From: CAYQQJ01 sp964419935
GTDB taxonomy: Bacteria > Pseudomonadota > Gammaproteobacteria > Pseudomonadales > Cellvibrionaceae
Assembly: GCA_964419935.1 (NCBI GenBank)
Contig: CAYQQJ010000053.1
Coordinates: 1 to 14,454 of the forward strand
Direction: 5' to 3'
Length of the DNA: 14,454 nt
This document shows, piece by piece, positions 6,364-13,781 of the stretch (position 1 is its first letter; every line of letters starts with the position of its first letter). The position numbers and the translations under genes are program-made. Below the pieces are notes generated by a model. The model was given only the letters and a program-made list of their open reading frames with translations. It did not search any database and was not told the DNA's origin.

Positions 6364-7887
6364 ATGCCAAATTTTTTCAAGCGCTGCCAGCAACTGCATT
6401 ATAGTATCAGGCTACCATTGATATTCAGCCTGATGCTGGCCACTGCCACAGCAATGGCTGGACAAGCGGATGTCATAAAATCGAATAGCCTGCTGATTCG
6501 CGATGTCTTTGTCGTATCCGCCGAGGCGCAGGTGAGCGCGTCTCCACTGAACGTTCTGATCGAAGACGGGCGAATCAAAGCCATAGGCACCGCAGAGTAT
6601 CCCGCCGCGACAATCCTGGAAGGCCACCGCCAGTATCTGATCCCCGGATTGATCGACGCCCATGTGCACCTCGACGGTGTACCGGGCGTGATGCCGGGGC
6701 GCGAGATCGACTCGGCCACCTATCAACAAGCGCTGGCACAAATACCGCGCAGCTACCTGTATTTTGGTTTCACTACCCTGCTGGATCTGGCCTCGACAGC
6801 GGATTCCATCGCCCATTGGAACAGCCAATCCCTCGCTCCTCACGCCTATTTTTGCACCCCGGCACTGACAGCGGGCGGCTATCCGATGGTGCTGATGCCC
6901 GAGGAGATGAAGCAAAGCGCCACTCGCCATCTTCTGCACGATCATTACAGCCACCCGGATATCGCTCAATCCGGTCAGTCCAGTCCTGAGGAAATCGTTG
7001 CAAAGGCCAAGGCGCAAAACGCCCGTTGCGTAAAGGTCTTTTACGAAACCGGCTTTGGCCCGATGCGCAACCTACCCGTCCCCAGCCAGGACATTATTCG
7101 TGATGTTGTGGATGCAGCCCATGATCACTCACTGCCGGTGCTGCTGCACAGTAACTCCGCCAGCGCTTACGAATTTGGACTGGCGACGGGTGTGGGCATG
7201 ATGGTGCATGGCCTGTGGAACACAGAAGACAGGACGGCACAGCAGCTCGCCAAGATTGCCGAACGTATCGCCAACGCCAATATCGCCGTACAACCTACAA
7301 TCCAGGTGCTGGTGGGTGAACGGGAGCTGCTGAACCCAGACTTTTTTAATCAACCCAACAGCCAGGCAGCCATTCCTCCGGCGCTTTTGGCCTGGTATCA
7401 GACTAAAACCGGACAGTGGATGGCCAATGTAATCAGCGAGGGCCTTGGAACATCCAAGAACATGACGGCGGCAGAGCGCTATCAGCAGGCGCAAAACGTC
7501 TACGCACCTATCATTGACAATGCGATGAAATTCAGCCGTCAACTGAGAACACAGGGAGCGCACTTGGTGTTCGGAAGCGACACCCCCAGCGGCCCCATCT
7601 ACACGCAATTTCCCGGCTTAAATGGTCGTCTGGAAATTCAGCGCTGGCACGAGTTGGGTATTGATCCGCCAGAAATCTTTCGTGCGCTCACCATCAATAA
7701 TGCACAGGTTCTGGGGCTGGAAAGAGATTTGGGCAGCGTCGAAAAGTCCAAGCTTGCCGACCTATTAATATTGGCAGAAAACCCACTGACAAGTGTTGAT
7801 GCCTATGACTCTATTCAGTGGGTTATCCTGCGCGGAACACCGATAAAACGCGACTCGCTTTCTGCCTTGAAATTCCCTTCCCACTAA
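6364..7887 (+). CDS. Secreted metal-dependent amidohydrolase (imidazolonepropionase/prolidase-like)
   Basis: 507 residues with an N-terminal signal peptide (about 1-32, cut near AMA-GQ), so it is probably periplasmic. It has the amidohydrolase TIM-barrel metal ligands in order: LIPGLIDAHVHLDG with His100 and His102, a candidate carboxylated lysine K224 in CVKVFYE, His262 in LLHSNS, His282 in VHGLWN, and the catalytic Asp406 in VFGSDTPSG. The C-terminal LGSVEKSKLADLLIL and VILRGTPI return to the small beta-sandwich that the N-terminal LLIRDVFV and VLIEDGRIKAIG begin. The family hydrolyses C-N bonds (cyclic amides, dipeptides, related compounds); the substrate cannot be named. I chose ATG 6364 for its GAGGA site and clean signal peptide; an upstream in-frame ATG at 6298 adds 22 unlikely residues. 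Control by the divergent AraC-type gene is likely. Confidence 0.88.
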   Translation: MPNFFKRCQQLHYSIRLPLIFSLMLATATAMAGQADVIKSNSLLIRDVFVVSAEAQVSASPLNVLIEDGRIKAIGTAEYPAATILEGHRQYLIPGLIDAHVHLDGVPGVMPGREIDSATYQQALAQIPRSYLYFGFTTLLDLASTADSIAHWNSQSLAPHAYFCTPALTAGGYPMVLMPEEMKQSATRHLLHDHYSHPDIAQSGQSSPEEIVAKAKAQNARCVKVFYETGFGPMRNLPVPSQDIIRDVVDAAHDHSLPVLLHSNSASAYEFGLATGVGMMVHGLWNTEDRTAQQLAKIAERIANANIAVQPTIQVLVGERELLNPDFFNQPNSQAAIPPALLAWYQTKTGQWMANVISEGLGTSKNMTAAERYQQAQNVYAPIIDNAMKFSRQLRTQGAHLVFGSDTPSGPIYTQFPGLNGRLEIQRWHELGIDPPEIFRALTINNAQVLGLERDLGSVEKSKLADLLILAENPLTSVDAYDSIQWVILRGTPIKRDSLSALKFPSH

Positions 7888-8127
7888 CGACACAAGCAAA
7901 CTGAGATTGACTCGTCAAGTAAGGCCGGGGTATCCCGCGATTCCAGTCCGTCCCCATCGAGCTTTTGCCCTCGTAAGGATTAGCCAGTAGAGTATGATGT
8001 GTCACTTATTCTCGCTATTTTGCGACAGAATCAACCGTTCAGCGATAGAGAATATGATATAAAGGCGCCCAAAAGCATCCTTGGATCGCATGAATCAATA
8101 CGCATAACCAACATGGAAAGGCAGGCA

Positions 8128-10305
8128 ATGCTGCATAACAACATACAGGACGGTTTTGGCCGGCACTATAAAATACATACCTCCAGAGACGGAATGGCAC
8201 CGGCAGGGTTATCCTCTAAGCAGCTAACAGATCCAGTCTCTGCAAAACAATTTGTCCATAGTCTCCGTGTGTCAGAAGGATACTGGCGTCGCATCATAAG
8301 CTCCGTCGGCAGTGAGGGGAGAACCGGCGGAACGCACCATTCCAGTCTGGAAGACCAAGTTGCCAGATTAATGGCGTTTGGCAAAATCAGGGTATTCGAC
8401 ATCACCGATGTTGTCGCCATAGCCAGCAATATCAGTCAATATACGTTCAAAACCCCCAACAAAAATACTGTCGCACAAATATTGCCCGCAACCGCCCAGT
8501 TCATGGCCGCCAAGGGTAATGTGAAGACCTTCCGCAACACCGCAGAAGCCCGCCAGTACGTCACCCAGTTGGGCGCCAGCGAAGGCCAACTAAAAGGCCT
8601 GGTAGACGGGGTTACAGTCACACGACGCCCCGCAGGCAACCCCACCACAATAGATCTTGTCGCCGACGCCATTGTCGAGGGCAAAATCATCGTGCGCGAA
8701 ACCCCAACCAACAGTCCTCGCCCGAAAGAGTCGGGAAGCAGCGCCGGGGCAGAAGTGGAAACGGACACTGCCTCCGCGCCCGCTAACCGCCCCGTAGACC
8801 ATGGCCCACATGCGAGCGCCGCAGCAACAAGTGTGGTCAGGAAGAGTGAAGAGCCAAAGGAAGAGAAAGTACCGGTTTGTGAAATGACCAAGTTCAGCCT
8901 GCGCTGTGATCATTACAGTGAGCGAGGGTATTTGTTGGATGCTATGAAGGGTGAGCCGAACTTCAACGGCGTTGATACCGTTATTCAGGTTATTGGCATT
9001 GAAGGCAAACCCGACCATATCAATCTTGCCTTTGCCGGTACTTGCGTACACGGCAAGACCGAGTGCCCAAGCCTCGTCATCAACGGCGATACATTCAATG
9101 AAACGGCTGTCGCGAGTCCTCATAAGTTTCCGGTGCTTGCCCCTAAACCGAGCCGGGAGGTCAAAAGTTTTAAAGACTTCCTGCGCTATTGTATGGTACC
9201 GAAACTCGGTAGTTTGGACCCGCAAATCTATTCCGTGAAGGCCAATGGTTGTGCGGATATTGAAAGTTGTGAAGCCAAGGTTCACGCCTTTCCCACCTTT
9301 AAGTGGAGTGGCAAAGTGAGCATGGGTTACACCACTAAAGACGATAAAGGGTGGGAACTCAAGGCAGGTTTGAAGGGCAATATTGCCAAAAACACATGGA
9401 ATTTTGAGGCAGGCGCCCCATCAGATTTCTTCCCTGAGATTCACGCCATTATTGGCCCTGTGGTGGATCGTATCAAGGAACTATCCAGCAGAGGAGCGCA
9501 ATTAATTCCAGGGGTAGATAACCAGCAAGCGGATAAACGGATCAAAGCGGATCTCAGTTCCGCCGTCGCCCTAGCCGGCGAACTCGAATTGCAGGAAACT
9601 GAACAGAGCCATAAAGTGGATATCGGCGGAAGCCTCGCCCTTAAAATGGACCCGCTGATCGAAGCAGAAGTCAGCACCGATATCCTGGACTGGGTAGCCG
9701 CTAAAGAATCGCCTATCGGTAAACTTATACAAGAAATCAGAGCAAGAGCAGAAAAGGGCGTCGGCAATGACACCGTCAATGCCTCCGCCGAAATTAAACT
9801 CGAACTCACCGTGACCGGCGGATTGACTGCCGACTTGACCTGGAAAAAACCCGCTGGCAGGCCTTGGCGGAGCGAAAAAGGCAAAACAAGCCAAGGCTCT
9901 GCCCACTTGCTACTTGGCCTCAAAGGCACAGCCAAAGCTGAAGCCAGTGTTTGGTTTGTTAAAATGGCGATAGGCTTAGAACTTTCACTTCAAAGCGCTA
10001 AAAGTGATGCTGAAGGTATCGGCGCGGTCATCAGCTTGTGGTCTACAACGGTAAATGAAAAACCGACGCTAGGCGGTAAGGTAGAATTTACCGGCGCGAC
10101 GATTTATTTTGCGTATTATGCGGAGATTTCTAGACGGGATATGAAATCTGATGATGCATCGGGCCAAGATTTTAAGCGCGGCAAACGTAGAGAGACCGAG
10201 GTTAAGGCTGACGACAAAACCGCAAAAGGAAGTATCGAAATTCTATCGGCCTGTCACTGGCCCAAGCAACCGGATAAGTATTCTATCGATGAACTCGACT
10301 TATAA
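8128..10305 (+). CDS. Large protein of unknown family, candidate effector/polymorphic toxin
   Basis: 725 residues from ATG 8128, chosen for its purine-rich leader (GGAAAGGCAGGCA); the frame is open further upstream (7999, 8113) without ribosome sites. No signal peptide or obvious membrane segment. Layout: a module of about 56 residues occurs twice (about 36-92 and 137-192), sharing A-[KR]-Q-[FY]-V, then SEG, then GKI-x-V; a Pro/Ala/Glu-rich linker (about 193-248); a Cys-containing region (Cys251, 260, 306, 313, 355, 375, 381); and a C-terminal part (about 390-670) of alternating hydrophobic beta strands rich in Gly/Lys. I do not recognise a catalytic motif. The modular build, and the overlapping lipoprotein gene downstream, resemble type VI secretion cargo effectors with cognate lipoprotein immunity, but no VgrG, PAAR or Tss gene is in the window. 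The 240 bp upstream of the ATG contain no other gene and should hold the promoter. Confidence 0.6.
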   Translation: MLHNNIQDGFGRHYKIHTSRDGMAPAGLSSKQLTDPVSAKQFVHSLRVSEGYWRRIISSVGSEGRTGGTHHSSLEDQVARLMAFGKIRVFDITDVVAIASNISQYTFKTPNKNTVAQILPATAQFMAAKGNVKTFRNTAEARQYVTQLGASEGQLKGLVDGVTVTRRPAGNPTTIDLVADAIVEGKIIVRETPTNSPRPKESGSSAGAEVETDTASAPANRPVDHGPHASAAATSVVRKSEEPKEEKVPVCEMTKFSLRCDHYSERGYLLDAMKGEPNFNGVDTVIQVIGIEGKPDHINLAFAGTCVHGKTECPSLVINGDTFNETAVASPHKFPVLAPKPSREVKSFKDFLRYCMVPKLGSLDPQIYSVKANGCADIESCEAKVHAFPTFKWSGKVSMGYTTKDDKGWELKAGLKGNIAKNTWNFEAGAPSDFFPEIHAIIGPVVDRIKELSSRGAQLIPGVDNQQADKRIKADLSSAVALAGELELQETEQSHKVDIGGSLALKMDPLIEAEVSTDILDWVAAKESPIGKLIQEIRARAEKGVGNDTVNASAEIKLELTVTGGLTADLTWKKPAGRPWRSEKGKTSQGSAHLLLGLKGTAKAEASVWFVKMAIGLELSLQSAKSDAEGIGAVISLWSTTVNEKPTLGGKVEFTGATIYFAYYAEISRRDMKSDDASGQDFKRGKRRETEVKADDKTAKGSIEILSACHWPKQPDKYSIDELDL

Positions 10306-11323
10306 CCACCAATCAGTAAAATATCTATTACGCGGCCTGAGCCTGGCAGTTATTGTCATGGTCGCTTCATGCAGTAATGCGGAGCCAGAACCCATGAGTG
10401 TGCTTGAGAATAAACCGGTGTTTACGCTAAATATCCATGCCTACAATACCAGCTATTTTGTACGCTTGAATGGTGTTGCACTACACACAGATTTTTCAGA
10501 CGAAGGCCAAATCACTATGGCCCTGCCCGTCAACCATTGGATGCATCCAAAAGAGAATGTATTAGAAATAGAGGTCCTCCCTCCCGCAGAGGGAGCACCC
10601 ATAAACCGCAATGCTCAAATCAAGCTTGAGCTTCAGGTTCACCCGCATGGGAATGCGGACAACGCTCAATCTATAGCGACGCTGTTCTTTGAAGAGAAAT
10701 ATCTTAAAGAAGGTCTGCCAAGCAAAAACAGTTCACTCGCAGGCGGTTATAATTCAAAAAACGGTTTTGCTCCAGACGAGCAAGGTGACGTATGGGTTTC
10801 GGAAGTGTCAAATAAACCAGTCGAAGACTATGCGGGTGCCGTTATTTACGAACGAACGTTAGAAATCCCTTCATCTTTACCGCTTTGGGCGTTCTTCAAA
10901 AGCGATGAACTTCCCAACTATGACGCCATGAATGACGAAGATTATGATTCGGCTAAGAATGAGCTGCTTCCTGAGTATCGGAAAGTGCAGCAGGCGCTGG
11001 AAAATGGTGACATTGATACTATCTTGCCCCTCTTCGAAGAGCGTAGCCGTGAGACCGATGACGCTTTTTATCTCGAGCGCGGAACTACGCAAAAAGAATT
11101 ACACGAAGATTTCATAGATGCACTTAATAATGATGACTTAAAGTTTGTCGATCTTACCCCTAATCATCTGGGAATATTAATGGAAAAGAACCAGAAATTA
11201 GTCAGCATAATTCGATCTGATGGTGGATCCGCAATTGCGCTCAACTTCCAATCTAGATCAGGCTCAGTCGGATACCCCATTAAGCTTCGCAAAGAAAACG
11301 GCAAATGGATAATCACCCGCTAA
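10289..11323 (+). CDS. Lipoprotein of unknown family, candidate immunity partner
   Basis: 344 residues from ATG 10289, which overlaps the end of the preceding gene by 17 bp in another frame, so the two are very likely translated together. The N-terminus is a lipoprotein signal with lipobox VASC (Cys28). Residues about 40-110 look like a beta-sandwich (NIHAYNTSYFVRLNGVALHT, then LPVNHWMHPKENVLEIEVLP), and about 200-340 form a helical plus beta region with LLPEYRKVQQALENGDIDTI and FEERSRETDDAFY, ending in IKLRKENGKWIITR. There are no catalytic motifs. Acidic, periplasm-facing lipoproteins translated with a large toxin-like gene are a known form of type VI immunity protein; that role is inferred here. 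A longer frame from 10151 exists, but would lack the signal at its N-terminus. A strong terminator follows. Confidence 0.7.
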   Translation: MNSTYNHQSVKYLLRGLSLAVIVMVASCSNAEPEPMSVLENKPVFTLNIHAYNTSYFVRLNGVALHTDFSDEGQITMALPVNHWMHPKENVLEIEVLPPAEGAPINRNAQIKLELQVHPHGNADNAQSIATLFFEEKYLKEGLPSKNSSLAGGYNSKNGFAPDEQGDVWVSEVSNKPVEDYAGAVIYERTLEIPSSLPLWAFFKSDELPNYDAMNDEDYDSAKNELLPEYRKVQQALENGDIDTILPLFEERSRETDDAFYLERGTTQKELHEDFIDALNNDDLKFVDLTPNHLGILMEKNQKLVSIIRSDGGSAIALNFQSRSGSVGYPIKLRKENGKWIITR

Positions 11324-11352
11324 CAAGCGCTTAGTGTACATTGGTTAACCTC

Positions 11353-11381
11353 AAAAAGCTCCGCATCGCGGAGCTTTTTTT
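11353..11381 (+). terminator. Rho-independent terminator of the two-gene unit
   Basis: AGCTCCGC (11357-11364) and GCGGAGCT (11368-11375) form a perfect stem with an ATC loop, flanked by an A run and followed by seven T residues. It lies 30 bases after the lipoprotein stop and closes the candidate effector/immunity operon. Confidence 0.92.
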
Positions 11382-11647
11382 ATCCAACCAAGCGAGGTTA
11401 ATAAGTAAGATAGTCGTGGTTAGAAGATATACAGAAGATTCCTAATTAGATCGTTCAAAACATCAAATGTGGGTTTCCGAAAACAATGACTAAATACGTC
11501 ATCCGTGTAGATCGCGCACACCCAACCTGCCCCGTGAGCACCAGACGTAAGAGCCACTAAAGCCGCCCCAACTTATCCGGCAATCCCCACCCAACCGCGG
11601 AAGGAAAAAGCGGCATAGAACAGCTCGACATCCACAAGAACACTAAC
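11382..11647. other. Gene-free stretch left of the Y1 transposase
   Basis: I see no coding sequence, RNA gene or attC site here. It separates the terminator from the 21-bp tandem repeat at 11648 and may contain the left end or insertion point of the transposase element. Confidence 0.5.
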
Positions 11648-11689
11648 GAGACACCCACCCTAGCAGTTGAGACACCCACCCTAGCAGTT
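11648..11689 (+). repeat. 21-bp unit repeated twice in tandem
   Basis: Two perfect copies (11648-11668 and 11669-11689), each beginning GAGACACCCACCC and ending TAGCAGTT, lie about 60 bp upstream of the Y1 transposase ATG. The GACACC motif recurs downstream of the transposase as GACACCTGTGTC (12801-12812 and 13005-13016), so this may mark the left end of the element. It is too short and lacks spacers, so it is not a CRISPR. Confidence 0.7.
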
Positions 11690-11747
11690 GATCAAGCGCC
11701 CTTATAGCTGTATATTCAGCCAGTATTGGCTCAAGGAGGATGGAACC

Positions 11748-12725
11748 ATGCCGAAACCCAGGAAACAGCTCATCTCACTGGATGCCACACCCTACTACCA
11801 CTGCACGTCCCGCTGTGTTCGCCGGGCCTTTCTGTGCGGTAGTGATACCGTCACCGGCAAATGCTTCGAACACCGTCGCCAGTGGATCGAAGATCGAATT
11901 CTGGCGCTGGCAAAGGTATTCGCTATCGACGTCTGCGCCTATGCCGTCATGTCCAATCATCATCACCTGGTGCTACACATCAACAAAGCCAATGCGTTGC
12001 AGTGGACCAACCATGAAGTCTGCGAACGATGGCATGAGTTGTACAAAGGGACGCTGTTGACCCAGAAATACCTCAGGAACGACCCGTTAACCGATGTAGA
12101 GCTTCAAGTGGTTCACGAACGCCTTGACTTGTGGCGAATCCAGCTCTGCGACATCAGTTGGTTTATGCGAGCGCTGAATGAGCCCATTGCACGCATGGCC
12201 AATGCCGAAGATCAATGCACCGGCCGGTTCTGGGAATCCCGTTTCAGCTCGCAAGCCTTGTTGGACGAAAAAGCCTTGGCCGCCTGCATGGCGTACGTTG
12301 ACTTGAACCCTGTTCGGGCCAAAATGGCGGATACCCCAGAAACGTCTGATCACACCTCTATCAAGTGCCGTATCCGCGAGCTTAAGAGCAGTGGAGATCA
12401 GCCAGAAAATCTGATGTCATTCATTGGCAATCCCAGAGAGCCTATGCCCAATGGCCTCCCATTCCGATTGCAGGACTACATCGAGCTCGTGGACTGGAGC
12501 GGCAGAATCATCCGCGAAGGTAAGCGCGGTGCCATTGCCGCCAATCTCCCACCCATCCTCGATCGACTGGACATTGAACCAAAGCATTGGCTTTTCCTGA
12601 TAACCAAATTTGAAAGCCAGTTCAAAGGTTTGGTTGGCTGTGCCCACCGTTTGAAGGTCGCAGCGAAACAACTCGGCTATCAACGCACTCCCGGTTTGGC
12701 TTCCTGCAGGGCTGTTTTAACTTAA
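11748..12725 (+). CDS. Y1 (HUH) transposase, IS200/RAYT superfamily
   Basis: 325 residues. The N-terminal half is a Y1-transposase domain: PYYHCTSRCVRRAFLCG (about 15-31), the HUH motif in SNHHHLVLH (His71 and His73), and AYVDLNPVRAKM (about 182-193), where Tyr183 is the likely nucleophile. RFWESRFSSQALL (160-172) is a block typical of the REP-associated (RAYT-like) branch. A C-terminal extension (about 200-325) makes it much longer than classical IS200 TnpA (about 150 residues). Such enzymes cut and join single-stranded DNA at hairpins. The ATG has GGAGG at 11736-11740; an in-frame ATG at 11688 is within the 21-bp repeats and is poorer. The last codons and stop fall in the first copy of the 204-bp duplication. 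It appears intact. Its substrate is unknown. Confidence 0.88.
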   Translation: MPKPRKQLISLDATPYYHCTSRCVRRAFLCGSDTVTGKCFEHRRQWIEDRILALAKVFAIDVCAYAVMSNHHHLVLHINKANALQWTNHEVCERWHELYKGTLLTQKYLRNDPLTDVELQVVHERLDLWRIQLCDISWFMRALNEPIARMANAEDQCTGRFWESRFSSQALLDEKALAACMAYVDLNPVRAKMADTPETSDHTSIKCRIRELKSSGDQPENLMSFIGNPREPMPNGLPFRLQDYIELVDWSGRIIREGKRGAIAANLPPILDRLDIEPKHWLFLITKFESQFKGLVGCAHRLKVAAKQLGYQRTPGLASCRAVLT

Positions 12726-13124
12726 ACCCTTCAATTTCATCTCCAGCAAGACGCTGTGCTCGAAAGGGCAGGGCTAACCTCGTCCGCCAATCAGAAAAAT
12801 GACACCTGTGTCTTCATCTGCCGATTTCCCTGTATACCCAATCCATTTTTCGATCTGTTTGCTCGCATGGCGGAAGCAATTCGCGTGACGCTTTTTAAGC
12901 GTGGCTGTCTTGTTTATTTTTTAACTTAAACCCTTCAATTTCATCTCCAGCAAGACGCTGTGCTCGAAAGGGCAGGGCTAACCTCGTCCGCCAATCAGAA
13001 AAATGACACCTGTGTCTTCATCTGCCGATTTCCCTGTATACCCAATCCATTTTTCGATCTGTTTGCTCGCATGGCGGAAGCAATTCGCGTGACGCTTTTT
13101 AAGCGTGGCTGTCTTGTTTATTTT
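12715..13124. repeat. Perfect 204-bp tandem duplication
   Basis: The segment starting TTTTAACTTAAACCC at 12715 recurs without a visible mismatch at 12919, with period 204; identity runs to 12920 and 13124, so the copies share a 2-base overlap. The unit contains the transposase stop codon, a palindrome-like GACACCTGTGTC, a hairpin (ACGCTT-TTT-AAGCGT, 12888-12902 and 13092-13106) and the 3' part of the minus-strand lipoprotein frame. Complete identity points to a recent duplication, or possibly an assembly error. Confidence 0.92.
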
Positions 13125-13337
13125 GTGAGTGAGGAACACTGCGAGGTTAGGGAATTTCCCGAGATAACCATGCACCTCGATGTGCTCATCCTTATATTTT
13201 TCCGGCTCCATAAGGAGGCTTACCATAGAAACTGCATGCGGGCCTCCGGGAGCCAAAGAATACATTTCTGCACCGTTACTCATACAAGATGTAAGCAATG
13301 GCAGTATTAATGCTACAAAGAAAATTCTGAACCTCAC
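12978..13337 (-). CDS. Small cassette-borne lipoprotein, 3' end altered
   Basis: I start it at GTG 13337, not at the upstream ATG 13388, because GGAG lies five bases before the GTG and the longer version would run through the attC site. The 119-residue product has a lipoprotein signal ending LLTSC (Cys17), then VSLLMEPEKYKDEHIEVHGYLG (given here as two blocks: VSLLMEPEKY and KDEHIEVHGYLG), reminiscent of cassette proteins with a small OB-like beta fold. From about LTHKINKT onward the sequence lies in the 204-bp duplicated segment and loses protein-like character (Arg/Lys/His-rich), so the original C-terminus was probably replaced. It follows attC site 13344-13420 by only a few bases, as expected for an integron cassette gene. 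Function unknown. Confidence 0.6.
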   Translation of the reverse strand: MRFRIFFVALILPLLTSCMSNGAEMYSLAPGGPHAVSMVSLLMEPEKYKDEHIEVHGYLGKFPNLAVFLTHKINKTATLKKRHANCFRHASKQIEKWIGYTGKSADEDTGVIFLIGGRG

Positions 13338-13343
13338 ATTGAC

Positions 13344-13420
13344 TCCTAACGCAGAGCGCAACGGCGCGAGCTTGCGAGCGTCCGGCACACGAAGTGTGCG
13401 AATTGGCGCGTATTGTTAGC
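13344..13420 (-). other. attC: Integron attC recombination site 1
   Basis: Read on the minus strand, it begins GCTAAC (R'') and ends GTTAGGA (R'). The inner boxes pair as GCGCCAA against GCGCAA read from the other side, leaving one unpaired base, like the extrahelical bases of attC. The centre holds a hairpin GCACAC-TTC-GTGTGC. It sits between two small minus-strand genes, with the next gene starting within about 10 bases of the crossover point. Sequence identity among attC sites is low, so the call rests on the architecture. Confidence 0.75.
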
Positions 13421-13427
13421 GAACTGA

Positions 13428-13772
13428 CTAAAGGTAGCCATGACAACTCCAGTCACCACTACCAATAATTGTGGAGCACGAAATCTGCCCCGGTTGCGGC
13501 CATGAGGGCGTATAGGTATACCCCACACTTTCAGTTTCCTTGGAATACCTGAGAATATCAACAACATCGGGCAGGCTGCCAGTATAGGTTGGGACTAATA
13601 CATTGAGTGATGCCGGGAGCGTGCCCTTCTCCTTCCTGTACGTTTCGAGCAGTGCAATTACAGACTCTGCTTGACCTCGATATTCCCGCCCCTTTGGATC
13701 GTCACCAACAGACCATGCAGCGCATCCTATACACGAGCATAGAAAGGTAATAATGCAGAGAGACCTGACCAT
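13428..13772 (-). CDS. Small secreted/lipoprotein cassette gene, unknown function
   Basis: 114 residues. The N-terminus MVRSLCIITFLCSCIGC is a lipoprotein-like signal with candidate lipid cysteines at 14 or 17, neither in an ideal lipobox. The mature part, AESVIALLETYRKEKGTLP then LNVLVPTYTGSLPD (about 35-67), resembles the region after the N-terminal helix in pseudopilin (GspG-like) and related small periplasmic proteins. Two further Cys near the C-terminus (98, 109) may form a disulfide. It lies exactly between the two attC sites and in their direction, so it is one complete integron cassette. Its ATG lies about ten bases after the R' box of site 2 and has no strong ribosome site. No function can be assigned. 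Confidence 0.75.
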   Translation of the reverse strand: MVRSLCIITFLCSCIGCAAWSVGDDPKGREYRGQAESVIALLETYRKEKGTLPASLNVLVPTYTGSLPDVVDILRYSKETESVGYTYTPSWPQPGQISCSTIIGSGDWSCHGYL

Positions 13773-13781
13773 AGTTTAAAC

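Noticed and set aside
7999..8127. Longer start for the large effector-like protein
   Set aside because: No ribosome site at 7999 or 8113, and the added residues look like translated control region.
8590..9285. 231-codon minus-strand open frame
   Set aside because: It is fully antisense to the large protein gene, with no ribosome site or domain features.
10151..10288. Longer start for the lipoprotein gene
   Set aside because: It would bury the lipoprotein signal about 60 residues inside the protein; ATG 10289 places it at the N-terminus.
11648..11689. CRISPR array
   Set aside because: Only two directly adjoining units without spacers and no cas genes; a simple tandem repeat.
12960..13310. 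116-codon plus-strand open frame
   Set aside because: It starts in the duplicated segment and is antisense to the lipoprotein gene, which has a signal peptide, ribosome site and attC context.
13338..13388. ATG 13388 as the start of the cassette lipoprotein
   Set aside because: The extension is the attC site itself; GTG 13337 has a proper ribosome site.
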